Source: Euglena gracilis | Taxonomy: Eukaryota; Euglenida; Euglenophyceae; Euglenales | Length of the DNA stretch: 64,000 nucleotides | Assembly (NCBI GenBank): GCA_039621445.1 | Contig: CP154956.1 | Coordinates: forward strand, 2,827,873 to 2,891,872 | Reading direction: 5' to 3' | In this document: positions 22,110 through 34,930 of the stretch, one piece after another | Layout of the letters: every line of letters begins with the position of its first letter | Numbering within the stretch: position 1 is the first letter of the stretch | Program-made: the position numbers and the translations under genes | Notes under the pieces: generated by a model | What the model saw: the letters and a program-made list of their open reading frames with translations, nothing else | Told to the model about the DNA's origin: nothing | Databases searched by the model: none

Positions 22110-23175
22110 AAAAAAATTTTTTCGCCCGAAACGATGTTTTTTGGCCTCCCGGACCCGGAAAAAAAAAACCGTTTTCGAGCCGAAAACGAGCGTTTTCGAC
22201 CCGCCGGGGCCCAGTTTTGGGCCGCCGACCCATTGACTTTGGGTCAAAACCGGGTCAAAAAAGTCGAAAAAAAATCGAAAAATTTTTTTTTTTGCCCCAA
22301 AACGATGTTTTTTGGCCTCCCGGACCCAGAAAAAAACTGTTTTTGAGCCGAAAACGAGCGTTTTTCGACCCGCCAGCGCCCCGTTTTGGGCCGCCGACCC
22401 ATTGATTTTGGGTCAAAACCGGGTCGAAAAAGTCGAAAAAAATCAAAAAATTTTTTTTTTCTTGAAACGATGTTTTTTTGCCTCCCGGACCGAAAAAAAC
22501 TTTTTTTGAGCCGAAAACGAGCGTTTTTCGACCCGCCAGCGCCCCGTTTTGGGCCGCCGCCCCCCCATTGACTTTGGGTCAAAACCGGGTCGAAAAAGTC
22601 GAAAAAAATCGAAAATTTTTTTTGGCCTCAAATTATGTTTTTTGGGCCTCCCGGACCCGGAAAAAAAAACTGTTTTTGAGCCGAAAACGAGCGTTTTTCG
22701 ACCCGCCGGGGCCCCGTTTGGGCCGCCAACCCATTGACTTTGGGTCAAAACCGGGTCAAAAAAGTCGAAAAAAATCGAAAATTTTTTTTGACCGAAACGA
22801 TGTTTTTTGGCCTCAAAAAAAAAAAAAAACTGTTTTTGAGCCGAAAATGAGCGTTTTTTGACCCGCCAGCGCCCCGTTTTGGGCCGCCGACCCATTGACT
22901 TTGGGTCAAAAACCGGGTCAAAAAAGTCAAAAAAATCAAAAAAATTTTCTTTGCCCGAAACGATGTTTTTTGGCCTGGAAAAAAAAAAAAACAGTGTTTT
23001 TGAGCCGAAAACGAGCGTTTTTCGACCCACCAGCGCCCCGTTTTGGGCCGCCGCCCCATTGACTTTGGGGTCAAAACCGGTCAAAAAGTCGAAAAAAAAA
23101 TCCAAAAAAAATTTTTTCTCTGCCGAAACGATTTTTTTGGCCTCCCGGACCCGGAAGGAAAAGAAAAAACGAAAG

Positions 23176-23206
<31 letters not shown>

Positions 23207-23920
23207 AAAAAAAAACGTTTTTGAGCCGAAAACGAGCGTTTTTCGACCCGCCAGCGCCCCGTTTGGGCCGCCGCCCCATTGACTTTGGGTCAAAACCGGG
23301 TCAAAAAAGTCGAAAAAAATCAAAAAAAATTTTTTTTTGCCGAAACGAAACGATGTTTTTTGGCCTCCCGGACCCGGGAAAACTGTTTTTGAGCCGAAAA
23401 CGAGCGTTTTCGACCCGCCAACGCCCCGGTTTTGGCCGCGGACCCATTGACTTTGGGAAAAAAAGGGGTCAAAAAAGTAGCACAAAATCTAAAAAATTTT
23501 TTTTGCCCGAAACGATGTTTTTGGCCTCCCGGACCCGGAAAAAAACTGTTTTTGAGCCGAAAACGAGCGTTTTTCGACCCGCCAGCGCCCCGTTTGGGCC
23601 GCCCGACCCATTGACTTTGGGTCAAAAACCGGGTCGAAAAAGTCGAAAAAAATCGAAAAAAATTTTTTGCCCCAAACGATGTTTTGGGCCTCCCGGACCC
23701 GGAAAAAACAGTTTTTGAGCCGAAAAAGAGCGTTTTTCGACCCGCTAGCGCCCCGTTTTAGGCCCCCGCCCCATTGACTTTGGGTCAAAGAGGGGTCAAA
23801 AAAGTCCAAAACAATTGAAAATTTTTTTGCCCGAAACAATGTTTTTTGGCCTCCCGCACCCAGAGAAAACTGTTTTTGAGCCAAAAACGAGCGTTTTTTC
23901 GACCCGCCAGCGCCCTGTTT
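22110..23920. repeat. Satellite array 2, ~162-bp unit
   Basis: Ten to eleven copies of the same unit with many single-base insertions and deletions in homopolymers, including an A-rich expansion at 23155-23215. Confidence 0.9.
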
Positions 23921-24879
23921 GGCACAAACACATGGATTTCAGTCAAAAGAGCTCCATGGGGTGTGCCGATGGAGGAGGGGTCAATGAAGGGGTGGGTGCG
24001 CGCTTATCAAGAGCTCAGCACTATCAAAACCTGATTATTTTTTAAAGGGGGGGTAAGGGGGGGTAAGGGGGGGGTAAGGGGGGTAAAGGGGGTACGGGGG
24101 GGTAAGTGGGGGTAAAATACGGGGGGTCGCTGAGCTCTTATCCCTTATGGGTAAGAGCGAAGCTTACCCTGGGGGAAAACCCCCCCGAAACCCCCCCCCC
24201 CCCCCCCCTCGGGGCCACCTCGGGAACCGGCGGATTCACCATGACCCGGCCCGTTCCCGAAATTTTTTTTTTCAGTCACGAGCGGACTGGACTAGTTTCC
24301 GAATCACCTGGGTTTGACCCCCAACTCCCGCCAGGCCCGAGTTATTAACGAGAGAAGGGGTCCAAAATGGGTAGGATTCGCCAACCCCCCTGGATAAGCC
24401 CCCCCCCTTCGACGGCCAAAAAATGTCAATTTTCAAAATATCTCCAAAATGAAGCCAAACCAAAGGAAATGTCCGGAGACCTAATTGAAGCCCTTGGAAC
24501 GCATCTACCGGTATTTTGATTTCCCCGCAACTCCCGCCTAGCCCGAGATACGGCCTTTTTCGGCGCAGACGGCCGTTTTGTACACTTTTCCCTCTGTTCG
24601 ACTTAGCCGTTTTCGGTGGGGGGGTCAAAAAATCGATGTTTTCAAAATTTCTCGAAAATGATGCAAAATCAAAGGAAATGTCCAGAGACCTAAATTGAAG
24701 CCCTTGGAACGCTCTATGTACTGTGATTTTGGTTTCCCCGCAACTCACCGCCCAGCCCGAGATACGCCGTTTTTTGGCCAATTTGGGCCATTTTAAGCCA
24801 TTTTGTACACTTTTCTCTCTGTTCGACTTGGCCTATTTCGGCCATAAAGTCAAAAAAAACCCAAATTTTTTTGCCCAAA

Positions 24880-26090
24880 ACGATTTTTTTTGCCTTCCCG
24901 GACCCGGAAAACCGGTTTTGAGCCGAAAACGAGCGTTTTTGGACCCGCCAGCGCCCGTTTTGGGGCCACCAACCCATTAATTTTGGGTAAAAACCAGGTC
25001 AAAAAGTCGAAAAAAATCAAAAAAATTTTTTTGCCCGAAACGATGTTTTTTGGCCTCCCGGACCCGGAAAAACTGTTTTTGAGCCGAAAACGAGCGTTTT
25101 TCGACCCGCCAGCGCCCCGTTTTGGGCCGCCGCCCCATTGACTTTGGGTCAAAACCGGGTCGAAAAAGTCGAAAAAAATCGACAAAATTTTTTTTTCCCC
25201 GAAACGATGTTCTTTGGCCTCCCGGACCCGGAAAAAAAACTGTTTTTGAGCCGAAAACGAGCGTTTTTCGACCCGCCAGCGCCCCGTTTTGGGCCGCGCG
25301 ACCCATTGACTTTGGGTCAAAAACCGGGTCGAAAAAGTCGAAAAAAATCGAAAAATTTTTTTTGGCCCCAAACGATGTTTTTTGGGCCTCCCGGACCCGG
25401 AAAAAAAAAAAAAAACTGTTTTTGAGCCGAAAACGAGCGTTTTTCGACCCGCCAGCGCCCCGTTTTGGGCCGCCGACCCATTGATTTTGGGTCAAAACCG
25501 GGTCGAAAAAGTCGAAAAAAATCGAAAAAAATTTTTTTGCCCGAAACAATGTTTTTTGGCCTCCCGGACCCGGAAAAACTGTTTTTGAGCCGAAAACGAG
25601 CGTTTTTCGACCCGCCAGCGCCCCGTTTTGGGCCGCCGACCCATTGACTTTGGGTCAAAAACGGGTCAAAAAAGTCGAAAAAAAATAAAAAAAAAATTTT
25701 TTCCCAAAAACAATGTTTTTGGGCCTCCCGGACCCGGAAAAAACTGTTTTTGAGCCGAAAAACGAGCGTTTTTCGACCCGCCAGCGCCCCGCTTTGGGCC
25801 GCCGCCCCATTGACTTTGGGTCAAAACCGGGGCGAACATGTCGAAAAAAATCGAAAAAAAAAAAAAAAAAAAAAAAAACTGTTTTTGAGCCGAAAACGAG
25901 CGTTTTTCGACCCGCCAGCGCCCCGTTTTGGGCCGCCGCCCCATTGACTTTGGGTCAAAGCCGGGTCAAAAAAGTCCAAAAAAATTGAAAATTTTTTTTG
26001 CCCGAAACGATGTTTTTTGGCCTCCCGCACCCAGAGAAACTGTTTTTGAGCCAAAAACGAGCGTTTTTCGACCCGCCAGCGCCCTGTTTC
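24880..26090. repeat. Satellite array 3, ~162-bp unit
   Basis: About seven copies. The last copy of this array and of arrays 1 and 2 end in the same junction (CATGGATTTCAGTCAAAAGA), so the arrays were duplicated as whole units. Confidence 0.9.
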
Positions 26091-26353
26091 TGGCACAAAA
26101 CACATGGATTTCAGTCAAAAGAGCTCCATGGGGTGTGCCGGTATGTATGGAGGGGTCAATGAAGGGGTGGGTGCGCGCTTATCAAGAGCTCAGCACTATT
26201 CAAAACCTGGTAAGGGGGGGTAAGGGGGGGTAAAGGGGGGTAAGGGGGGATAAGGAGGGGTAAGGGGGGGGTAAGGGGGGTAAGGGGGGGTAAGGGGGTC
26301 GGGGGGGTAAGAGGGGGGGTAAGGGGGGGTAAGGGGTCCCCACTTCGTGCCAT

Positions 26354-28740
26354 GTCTCAAGTGGGGGTCCCTAAAATGGCCTAAAATGGCCTAAAATGGC
26401 CTGAAATGGAAAAATTTTGTTGCTTTCAGGTACTGACTTTTGGTGTCTTTTGTCAATGTGGACGGCAAACAGTGGATTTGGTGGAGGAGCACAGCCCCGC
26501 GAGGCCCTCTTTTACTTTTAGGTGTTGGGTATTTCTTCAAATCTCAAACCAGCACAATTTTCTCCAAGGGGGAAACCAAATACGGAGAAGAGGAATTGTT
26601 TTCAGCTTTGCCCTTCTATCTCTGCGGTCGCCAAAGAATGGCCCAAATGGCTAAAACAATGCCAAAATTAAATTGAATCTCACCAGGCAACAGCATCAAA
26701 TTTGGCGTTGGACCGAAAATCCCCAAATGACGTCCAAGGTTGGGGGTGTCTTATGGCGTGGGTGGGGTCTTATATTTGGCTTTTTTTAGATTTTTGAAAT
26801 TTTTGGCTTTTTTTGTGCAAAGTCTGCTGAAAGTTTGACACTCGTGCAAACTTGCTCTCCCATCATCACGTCATAGTCTTAGGCGGCGCAAATTGACCAA
26901 AATATTTGCCCCTTTTTCAGCGTTTGTGGTGCGTGGGTTTCCGTGGAAGCTACCCCACTGATTTGTGCTCAATATTTTTGACACACACTACCAACCAAAA
27001 ATTTTGCGCGGGTTTACGCCTGTTTCCGGTGATTTACCAGTTGAACGATTTTGAAAATTTATGGCTGAAAAAGGGGTGGTTTTGGGAAACACCCCCCCAA
27101 AACGGCCCAAAAATATGAAAATGGAAACAGGGTGGGAGAACACCTGGCCACCGGAGCTCGGGTTGTGTCACGACGGTGCCGGACCCCACCTCTGGGAGGG
27201 GGGTGACATGGAGGAACCTGTGGGGGAGAGGCACCCGCATGAGCAACCCGCCCGTTTTTGAACGACTCGTGAGTGGGAATGACCAGCAACGGGAGGGGGA
27301 AACGACCACCCCTGCCGAATGGATGCCATAATTTTGGGAAGATGAGGTGTTTGTGCGGTGATCCGCACAAACCAGGTGAACAATGTGAGAGGGGCACTGA
27401 CACTACAAGATGGTATATATTTCACAAAATGCAAAAAGTAGGGCCTTTTTTGGTCGCACAAATGAAAACTTTTAATATTTGTCCAACGTTTTTTTCCTTA
27501 AAATTTTTCACTGCCACAAATTCTTACTGTTCAGAATTCCTCTATGGGGCATGAATTAAGATTTGTTGAGCTTCCCATGGTTTTGATCCAGTGTTCATGA
27601 ATTTTGCATGCTTTTGTGGATGTACATTTCTCATTACTGAATACGGGAAGGTTCGCACACGTTATTATGTAGTTTTCGGGACAAAAATGACGCAAAATTA
27701 TGATTTTCAGAACCCCACCTATGCCTTAAAATGGCCTAAAATGGCCTAAAATGGCCTTAAATGGCCTTAATTGGCCTAAAATGGCCGAAAATGGGGAAAT
27801 TTTTGGGCTTGACTATAGGTGCTTGGTTGGGGGGGGATCTTGATAAAACCTGATATATGGCTCCCCCGATATCGTCAATAAATCCAATCAAGCCGACATG
27901 GAGGAAAAATTGAGGGCCACCGTTTGGGCCATTGTGGCTCATTCTTAGACCACCTTTGGCCCATTTTTTGACCTGTTTTGGCGATTTGAGGCCTTTTTGG
28001 TTTATTTTGGGCCACTCTGGGCCATCGTGTGCATTTTTTTTTGGCGTTCATTGCAGCTGTTTTGAGGCAATTTGGGCAATTTTAAAGCATTTTGGGACAT
28101 TTTGGGCAATTTTGGCCACTTCGGGCCCCTTTGTGGCCAATTTGGGTTATATCGAGCCAATGTTGGTTGTTTTTGGACCGGTTTGCCCATTTTGGACCAC
28201 TTTGGAATACTTTGTGCTTATTTTGAATATTTTGGGATTAAATTTTGAAATTTGGGGCTGGTGATTCCAAATTTGGTACCAAATTCGCAACTTGATTCCC
28301 CTTTCATTTTTCATTTCTTTCATTTCCCGTTTCATTTCCCCCCCCCCCAAATTGTTGGGTTCGGAGAATCATAATTCGGTGTAACACGGGCCAAAAACAA
28401 GGAAAATGTGTATAAACCGATTTCGTCGATATTTTTCGATAGTTTTTCCGGACGCAATAAAATCGACAATTTCGATATGGCCGATATGGGCCGATATCCA
28501 ATATCCATCCGTGGGTAGGTGGGTGGGCTACTGGACCCCTGGGGGGGATGGGGTATGCTATAAGTCAGTCCCCGCTTCTGTGTCCCCGCTTCTGTCAACT
28601 CAGAAGGCCTCGCGTGGGCTCTCTGTGCTGTCCGCTGATTTGTCTAGTCGGGATTGTCTCATCAGATAGGTGACATGTTTTCATTTCTGCTGAGGGGGCG
28701 TTACCAAAACATTGCCCCCTTGTTTTTTTTTTTTTTTTTT
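26354..28740. other. No gene supported
   Basis: Contains decamer arrays, a degenerate TTTTGGGCCA-type field (27930-28210) and short open frames without recognisable products. Confidence 0.4.
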
Positions 28741-28769
28741 TGATGTTTTTTTTTTATCCATTGGGTGCG

Positions 28770-28915
28770 CGGGAGGGGGGGGGGATGGGGGGGGTGGTCG
28801 AAGTTGAATGGGGGGGCGGGGGGGGGTGGGGGGGGAGGGGGGTGGGGGTTGGTGGGCGGTGGGGGAGGGGGGGTGGGGGGGGGGGGGGTGGCGGTGTGGG
28901 GGGGTGGGGGCGGGT

Positions 28916-28949
<34 letters not shown>

Positions 28950-28995
28950 CGGGGGGGGGGGGGGGGGTGGGGGGGGCGGGGGGGGGGGGGGGGGT

Positions 28996-29033
<38 letters not shown>

Positions 29034-29910
29034 GGGGGGGGGGTGGGGGGGGGGGGGGGGGCGGGGTTGTGGGGGGGGGGGGGGGTTGGATTGGGGGGGG
29101 TGTGGGGGGGGTGGGGGGGGACGATCACCTGGGGGGGGGGGGCGGTTGGGTGGGGGGGGGGGGCGGGGGGTGGGTGGTGGGGGGGGGGGGGGGGGGGGGG
29201 GGGGGTGGGGGTGGGGGGGTGGGTGGGGGGGGGGGGGGGGAGGGTGGGGGGGGGGTTGGGGGGGGGGGGGCGGGTGGGGGGGGGGGGGGGGGGGGGGTGG
29301 GGGGGGGGGGGAGGGGGGGGGGCGGGGTGGGGGGGGGGGGGCGGGGTGGGTGGGCGGGGGGGGGGGTTGGTTACTTTGTTTTTTTGGGTTTTGGTGAGGT
29401 GTGGTTGGGTGTGTGGTCTTTTTTTTTTTGTTTTCGTTGTTTTGGTGGGGTGTGTGTGTTTTGTTTGGGGTGTGGTTTTTTTTTGTTTTTTTTCGGTTTT
29501 TTTGGTTTTTTTTTAGCTTTTTGGTTTTGTTGTGGTTTTGTATTTGTTTTGGGGGGGTCTTGGGTTTTTTTTCTTTTTTTTTTGTTTTTGGCTTTTTGTT
29601 TTTTTTTTTTTTTTTGTTTTCTTTTTTTTTGTGTTTTTTTTTTTTTTTTTTTTTGTTGTGGTGTTTGTTTTTTTTTTTTATTTTTTTTTTTTTTTTATTT
29701 TTGTGGTTTTTTGTGTATTTTGGTTTTTTTTTTTTTTTTTTGTTTTTTTTTGTCTTTTTTATTTTTTTTTTTTGGTTTTCTTTTTTTTTTTTGTTTTGTT
29801 TTTTGTTTTTTTTTTTTTTTTTTTTTTTATTTTTTTTTTTGGTTTTTTTTTTGTTTTTTTTGTTTTTTTTTTCATTTTTTTTTGTTTTTTTTTTTTGTTT
29901 TTTTTTTTTT

Positions 29911-29970
<60 letters not shown>

Positions 29971-29972
29971 TT

Positions 29973-30004
<32 letters not shown>
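28770..30004. repeat. Extreme G block followed by T block
   Basis: About 28775-29368 is almost pure G with scattered T, C and A; about 29376-30004 is almost pure T with scattered G. The long glycine or phenylalanine frames are meaningless. It could be real low-complexity DNA or a read or assembly artefact. Confidence 0.85.
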
Positions 30005-30006
<2 letters not shown>

Positions 30007-32042
30007 TTGTGATAAATTGTTGCTCTCCCTCGTCTCTAAATTTTTGATTCTGAAGATTTTTGAAGGCAAGCAACGATCCTTTGCATGACTGCACCAGAGG
30101 CACCTTTTCCTGCCCCCCCCCCCCGTCCACCACCCCCCCTCCCCACCCTCCCAAACTACATCCAAAAATTGGCTGAAAATACGTAAAAGTTTAACAGTTT
30201 AACCGGGTCGACTGACCAGGCTTCTTTTTAAGACCCCCTTTAAGACTGGGAGAAGGGTCCCCCCAGTACTGGACGCCCCCCCCCCCCCCGGGGGAAACCC
30301 CCATTGGGCTGTCTAAGGGCATTTCCCAGAAAAATTTCATGCATACCTGGGCACACATGCATGGGAACCCTACGCCCCAGACCAATCTACCCACCTCCCC
30401 TCACCCCGCCTCGTTGTTTCGCCACAGGAAGGAGAGGGTGTTTCGTTTCTGGTCAGTCGAATTTTAGTTCTTCTGGGCAGGAGCTTTGCGGAATGTCGCT
30501 TCGACGTCTGTGAAATTCCATCTTTGACGATTTTGGCATTTCGGCCAAAAGTGTTTAATCGGCACATTTGGCCTATTTTTTTGAACTTCAATTTGTTCTA
30601 TTTATGCCGTTGCGTCCTTTGCATATCTCATCCTTCGAAGAATTTTCCTTCTCCCTTATGTTTCGCGGACGGGTTCCGGGTGAGCTGCCTTTTGTGTCGG
30701 AAACAGGTTTAGCCCCCTCTCCCTGACGTGCAGGTTGGACTCCTCCCATTGCCGTCCTTTTCGTGGCGGAGGGGGGGTTCCTCGTTGGGGGACGTTGCAC
30801 TCTGCGGCTGGGTTTGCCCAGCGCTGTCAGGAGCAGCCCCCCCTCCCCCTCCCCGGGCAGCCGTCCCCTGTCAGTTCCCCCCTCTCTGCAGCACTTGCAT
30901 CCCCACGTCTCTGCATACGACGCATTCCCCTTGCCCCGGTGAAGGTTCCATTGCCGAAGTCATGGCATTGCTTTCCTTTCCTCCGTTTGGAAGATCCCCG
31001 GAGTGCCCCCCCCCCCCCCCCCGGGCTCCAAGGGGCCTGCGTATGGGTCGAACCAAGAAATTTCCTGCGAAGCGCCAGAAGCTCGGAAGAATTGACCAAA
31101 ACTTCAAGGAGTTTGGGCCCCGAGTGGCCCCTTTAGAGATGCACCCGCAAACTTTTGTTAATTCGCTCCCCCCCTTTTTAAGGTTAAAAATTGAGAAGAA
31201 TGGGGTTTCCTTGGGTGCTCGGGGGGTTCCCGCTTTGTTTTTCCTGCTACCCCTGGGCCCCTTGCTTCGTGAGGAATGTGCCTACCTGGCTGGGTGGGCA
31301 CAGGGGGCATAGATTGGCTTAACAGCTGTGTGACTTGGGAAGGGGGGGCTTCAAGAGATGAGGGACGCTGGTCCCCTCCCCCAGGTGTGTCATGGGTTAG
31401 GCCTTGGCCAATTCTCAAGGCTTAATTCTTTCGGCCCAATTTTGGTTGGTCTTTGGGTGGGTGGGTGGGTGGTGAATGGGGTCCCATCCCCCCCGGCCAG
31501 GTCTGTACGGGAATCCCTGACATCCTGTGGGTGGTGAGTGCGAGGCGGTCGCCCGGGATCGTGGGTGGTTGGGTTTTCAGAAAAAGCGGGTGGCTACATT
31601 TGGACCTGGGAACCAGTGCCCCCCCCCCCAGGGTCTTGAAATGAAACCAGCGACATTACACCGGACCAAGTTGCTGCGTTCGTGGCAACCCTTCGCTTGA
31701 TGGTGGCCCTGCCATTCGTTGCCATCCACAGCCGTCCCCACTATTTATTTTTATTTATTTGGACTGCCCCATCTTGCCGCATTCGTCACTCCAATGTTTG
31801 AACGTTGCATTGGGGAAGAAGCCAGTATTGCAAGAGCGTTGTACAGCCTTGACTGCCTCTTACAGTAAGGGAATTAATTAGTGGGACACCTGAGAACAGA
31901 CATTTGTGGGTCATACCCAACCCCCAGCCAAAAAAAACCAGAGGCAAAAAATGGTATTATTGCCCAAATTGGTCGGCATGTCGAGGCCATCGCCCCATTG
32001 ACACGTTGACAGGGGTTGTTTATTTGTATTGTTCAAAGAGTC
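30005..32042. other. No gene supported
   Basis: Moderately GC-rich sequence with C and G homopolymers paired across short distances (for example 30255-30320). No exon could be tied to a product. Confidence 0.35.
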
Positions 32043-32399
32043 ATGGCACAAAGTGGAGCCCCCATACCACCCCCATACCCCATACCCCATACCCCATACC
32101 CCATACCCCATACCCCATACCCCATACCCCATACCCCATACCCCAATAACCCCCAAAATAAACCTCATCTTAATCACGGAGCTCTAAGCAAGCTAATCGC
32201 GCAACGTATAAAACTGTTCCAGTGCCCGGGGGGGGGGGCTCCCGCCCCCCCGGACCCCCCCCCCCCGGCAAAAAAAATAAACCTCACCTTTTCCCCCCAT
32301 ACCCCATACCCCATACCCCATACCCCATACCCCATACCCCATACCCCATACCCCATACCACCCCCATACCCCAGGTATGGGGGCCCCACTTTGTGCCAT
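32043..32399. mobile_element. 357-bp element with ATGGCACAAAGTGG inverted ends and ATACCCC arrays
   Basis: 26-bp ends at 32043-32068 and 32374-32399 match in inverse with one mismatch (core ATGGCACAAAGTGG, then GCCCCCATACC). Inside, ATACCCC heptamer arrays (32069-32145, 32299-32373) surround a unique middle with a G/C-run hairpin. Confidence 0.75.
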
Positions 32400-34456
32400 A
32401 TGTGTGTTCAAAGTTGGGGTCCAATGCCACTCACTTCAGTGTGAGCCGCCTCGTCCCCTTGCCTGGGGCTGGGTTTGCTTCGCAGTCCAAAAGGGGTCAG
32501 GAAATGGAAAAGACCTGCTCGCATAGGATTGGCCTGAATTTTGCACAGCGTGCTGCAGCAGAGCTGGCTGGGACACTGCTGCCTGGGGCAGGGCTGGCTG
32601 GATTTGAGCTGCTGGTTGGCTGGAACCCCCCCCCCCCGGGATAGGGTGCCCTCCGGCTTAAGGAAACCCCTGGGTCCAACCTTGGGTGCCAACTTTGTAT
32701 CTTAAAAAGTTTGAGGGGCCCTGTGCAAAACAGGTCAAAAGCCAAAAAAAATTTGGGGCAATATTGCAAGTTAAGGCACATTTTCGAGGAGCCAAGTTTG
32801 CAAAAAAAGGAGGAGGGGGCGCCCTGGGAGGTCAAGCGCCTGGGGGGAGGTATATTCCCCCCCCCCTTGTCCTTGACACGCCTTGTCCATGACACCCCCC
32901 CCCGTGTCAACCGCACTTTTCCCGTACCTAAAAAGAGTAAAGTATTTTTGACACATTTCACGTCTCTGGAGCTAATTGGTTGCCATTTCCTGCACAGAAC
33001 CATATGGCTTTGAACTCATCTTCTTTTGAGTTTGGTGATTTAGTGGGATATGAGCGCTCCAATGGAGTTATTGTTGATGCTATGGTGATTGGGCCCTCAA
33101 ACCGAGGTCCAGATTACCTGGCCATCATTTTGCTGCATGTTTTGTGGTGCGGTTCCCATGACACGGCGTGTCCATGACACACCCCCCGTGCCAACCACAC
33201 TTTCCCCGTACTTTGGCGTGTCAAGGACAAGGGGGGGGGGAATGTATGTCTTACCCACTCACCCCTATGCACAATAAACAAAAATAACACAACAGGGGGG
33301 TGTTCATTGAGGGTGCTTTCTAACAAAATTCTACTGAAGGCGACCAATCGCAGTCCCAACAAGAAGTGTTCTTTGGGCAAGGGTGTTTGTGGACACGGGT
33401 GGACGGATCGAGGCACACGTTCGTTCGTTTTGCGATGAAAACTAATAGACAAACAGCGGCACAAAGACGCATGTGTAAAAAAAAAAAACGTACCGGGTGC
33501 CAACAACCAAGACCCCTCTCAGCCCTGGCGCGGGTAGCAGGTCCCTGGCTGGAAATGAAGGTGTTGGCTTTCTGCCCAAAAATGTTCCTGCCAAAAAAAT
33601 CATCCGGTGGGGAGGAATGGAGGCCTTAAATCCGTGAATTAACAGCGCCTGCACAATAGTACAATAGGGGAACTAAATAATGGGACACCTGAGAATTTTG
33701 TGGGGCCATACCCAAACCCCAGCTCCAAAGCCTCTGCCAGCCCATGGGATGTGGTGATGGTGTGTGCACACTGGCACAGCGCAGCCCAAATCCAGCCAGC
33801 AGCCCAAGTTGGGGCTGGGAGCCCCCCGGGGGGGGGGGTCGAGTGAAGTAAAGTTGGGTCCAGCCTGGCCGGTGGCCGGGCCCGCCGGCCGCAGGCTGGC
33901 CAGCCAACTGGGCTGCCCAGCTCACCTGGACTGCATTCCCCCCCCCCCATCACAGCTTCCTCCATCACAGCCCCCCACAGCCCCAGCCTTGATCTACCTC
34001 CATCCATCAAAATGGCGAGAAGGCAAAAATGTTTGAGAAAGTTTTGTTTTTCATCGACCCAGCCCAGCCCAGTTTCCTCCAGCCCCCCACCCCCCCCCCT
34101 ATACCCCCGGGAGGTCCAGCCAGCAGCTCATTTCCAGCCAGCAGCCTTTTTGCCAGCCGGAGGCTGGACCCCCCCCCGGGGGGGGCTTAAAAAAAAAACC
34201 CCTGGTTGGCCCCCCCAGCCTTACCTTCAATCATGGTTCGGTCCAGGCCGTGCGCCTGGGAGAGAGGTCCACACACACAGATGGACAAACAACACAGACA
34301 GGCACCGTCAGGCAGGCGTCTAAGCACACCTATGGTTGGAGTGTAGAATGGAGAAATTCTGAGTTAGACTCTGGGGTTTAGTGTGAGGGTCAGGCTGGTG
34401 AAAAAAATTATGCTTTGGGAAAGCTCGGGGGGCGGCCAGTCGGACGGCCTGCCGGC
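32400..34456. other. No gene supported
   Basis: Contains repeated GTGTCATGGACA-type sequence near 32865-32910 and 33160-33230 and G/C-run hairpins at 33820 and 34100-34190. No signal-anchor exon for gene B was found here. Confidence 0.35.
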
Positions 34457-34639
34457 AGCTGCGGGACATGGCCAGCGGCTTTGTGGGGCTGGCCACGGTG
34501 TCGGTGCTGGCGGCTGATCGGCGGCCGGGCGCGCCAGCCCCGCGGCTTAAACCCCCCCAATTAGAAGCCCCCCCCCCAAATAGCAACAGCCCAAATAGAA
34601 GCCCCCCCCTCAGGTTTCCTGCCAAAAATCCAATTAACA

Positions 34640-34930
34640 GCCCCCCAGGGGGAGCGGGTAAATCCTACCCATTTTGGACCCCTTCGGGCGTGAATAACTC
34701 GGGCCTGGCGGGGAGTTGGGGGTCAACTCCGGGTGATTCGGAAACTAGGAATCCAGTCGCTCGCGACTGAAAAAAAAAATCCGGGAACCGGGCCAGGATC
34801 ATGGTGATAATCCGTCGGTTCCCGAGGTGGCCCCGACCCGGGGGGGGGGGGGCGGGGGGAGGGGGGGGGGTCGAGGGGGGGGGTTTCGCCAGTGGTAAGC
34901 TTCATAAAGGGATAAGAGCTCAGCGACCCC
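34640..34930. repeat. Inverted stray copy of the satellite-island spacer
   Basis: Reverse-complement match to about 19243-19520: the TCCTACCCATTTTGGACCCC, GGAAACTAGGAATCCAGTCG and GATAAGAGCTCAGCGACC segments occur in the same order. It lies in gene B between its first two surviving exons, where exon 3 is expected. Confidence 0.8.

Larger units (their letters stand above)
18563..26353. repeat. 7.8-kb satellite island bounded by an inverted 17-mer
   Basis: ATGGCACGAAGTGGGGA at 18563-18579 is repeated in inverse at 26337-26353. Inside are (TAAGGGGGG)n tracts and three large units of about 2.0-2.9 kb (19200-21190, 21190-24040, 24040-26210). Each unit has a G-tract, a 45-bp hairpin module, a ~550-bp spacer and a tandem array of a ~162-bp repeat. 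Open frames across it are repeat artefacts. Confidence 0.85.

Noticed and set aside
22443-23718. Long open frames on both strands in the satellite (up to 286 codons)
   Set aside because: They repeat the same peptide per ~162-bp unit, exist on both strands and shift frame with homopolymer changes.
26406-26676. Two overlapping 78-82 codon frames downstream of the satellite
   Set aside because: No product is recognised, composition is like the surroundings, and there is no partner exon.
28808-29917. 369-codon open frame of glycine then phenylalanine
   Set aside because: It is a translation of the G and T blocks with no codon or protein logic.
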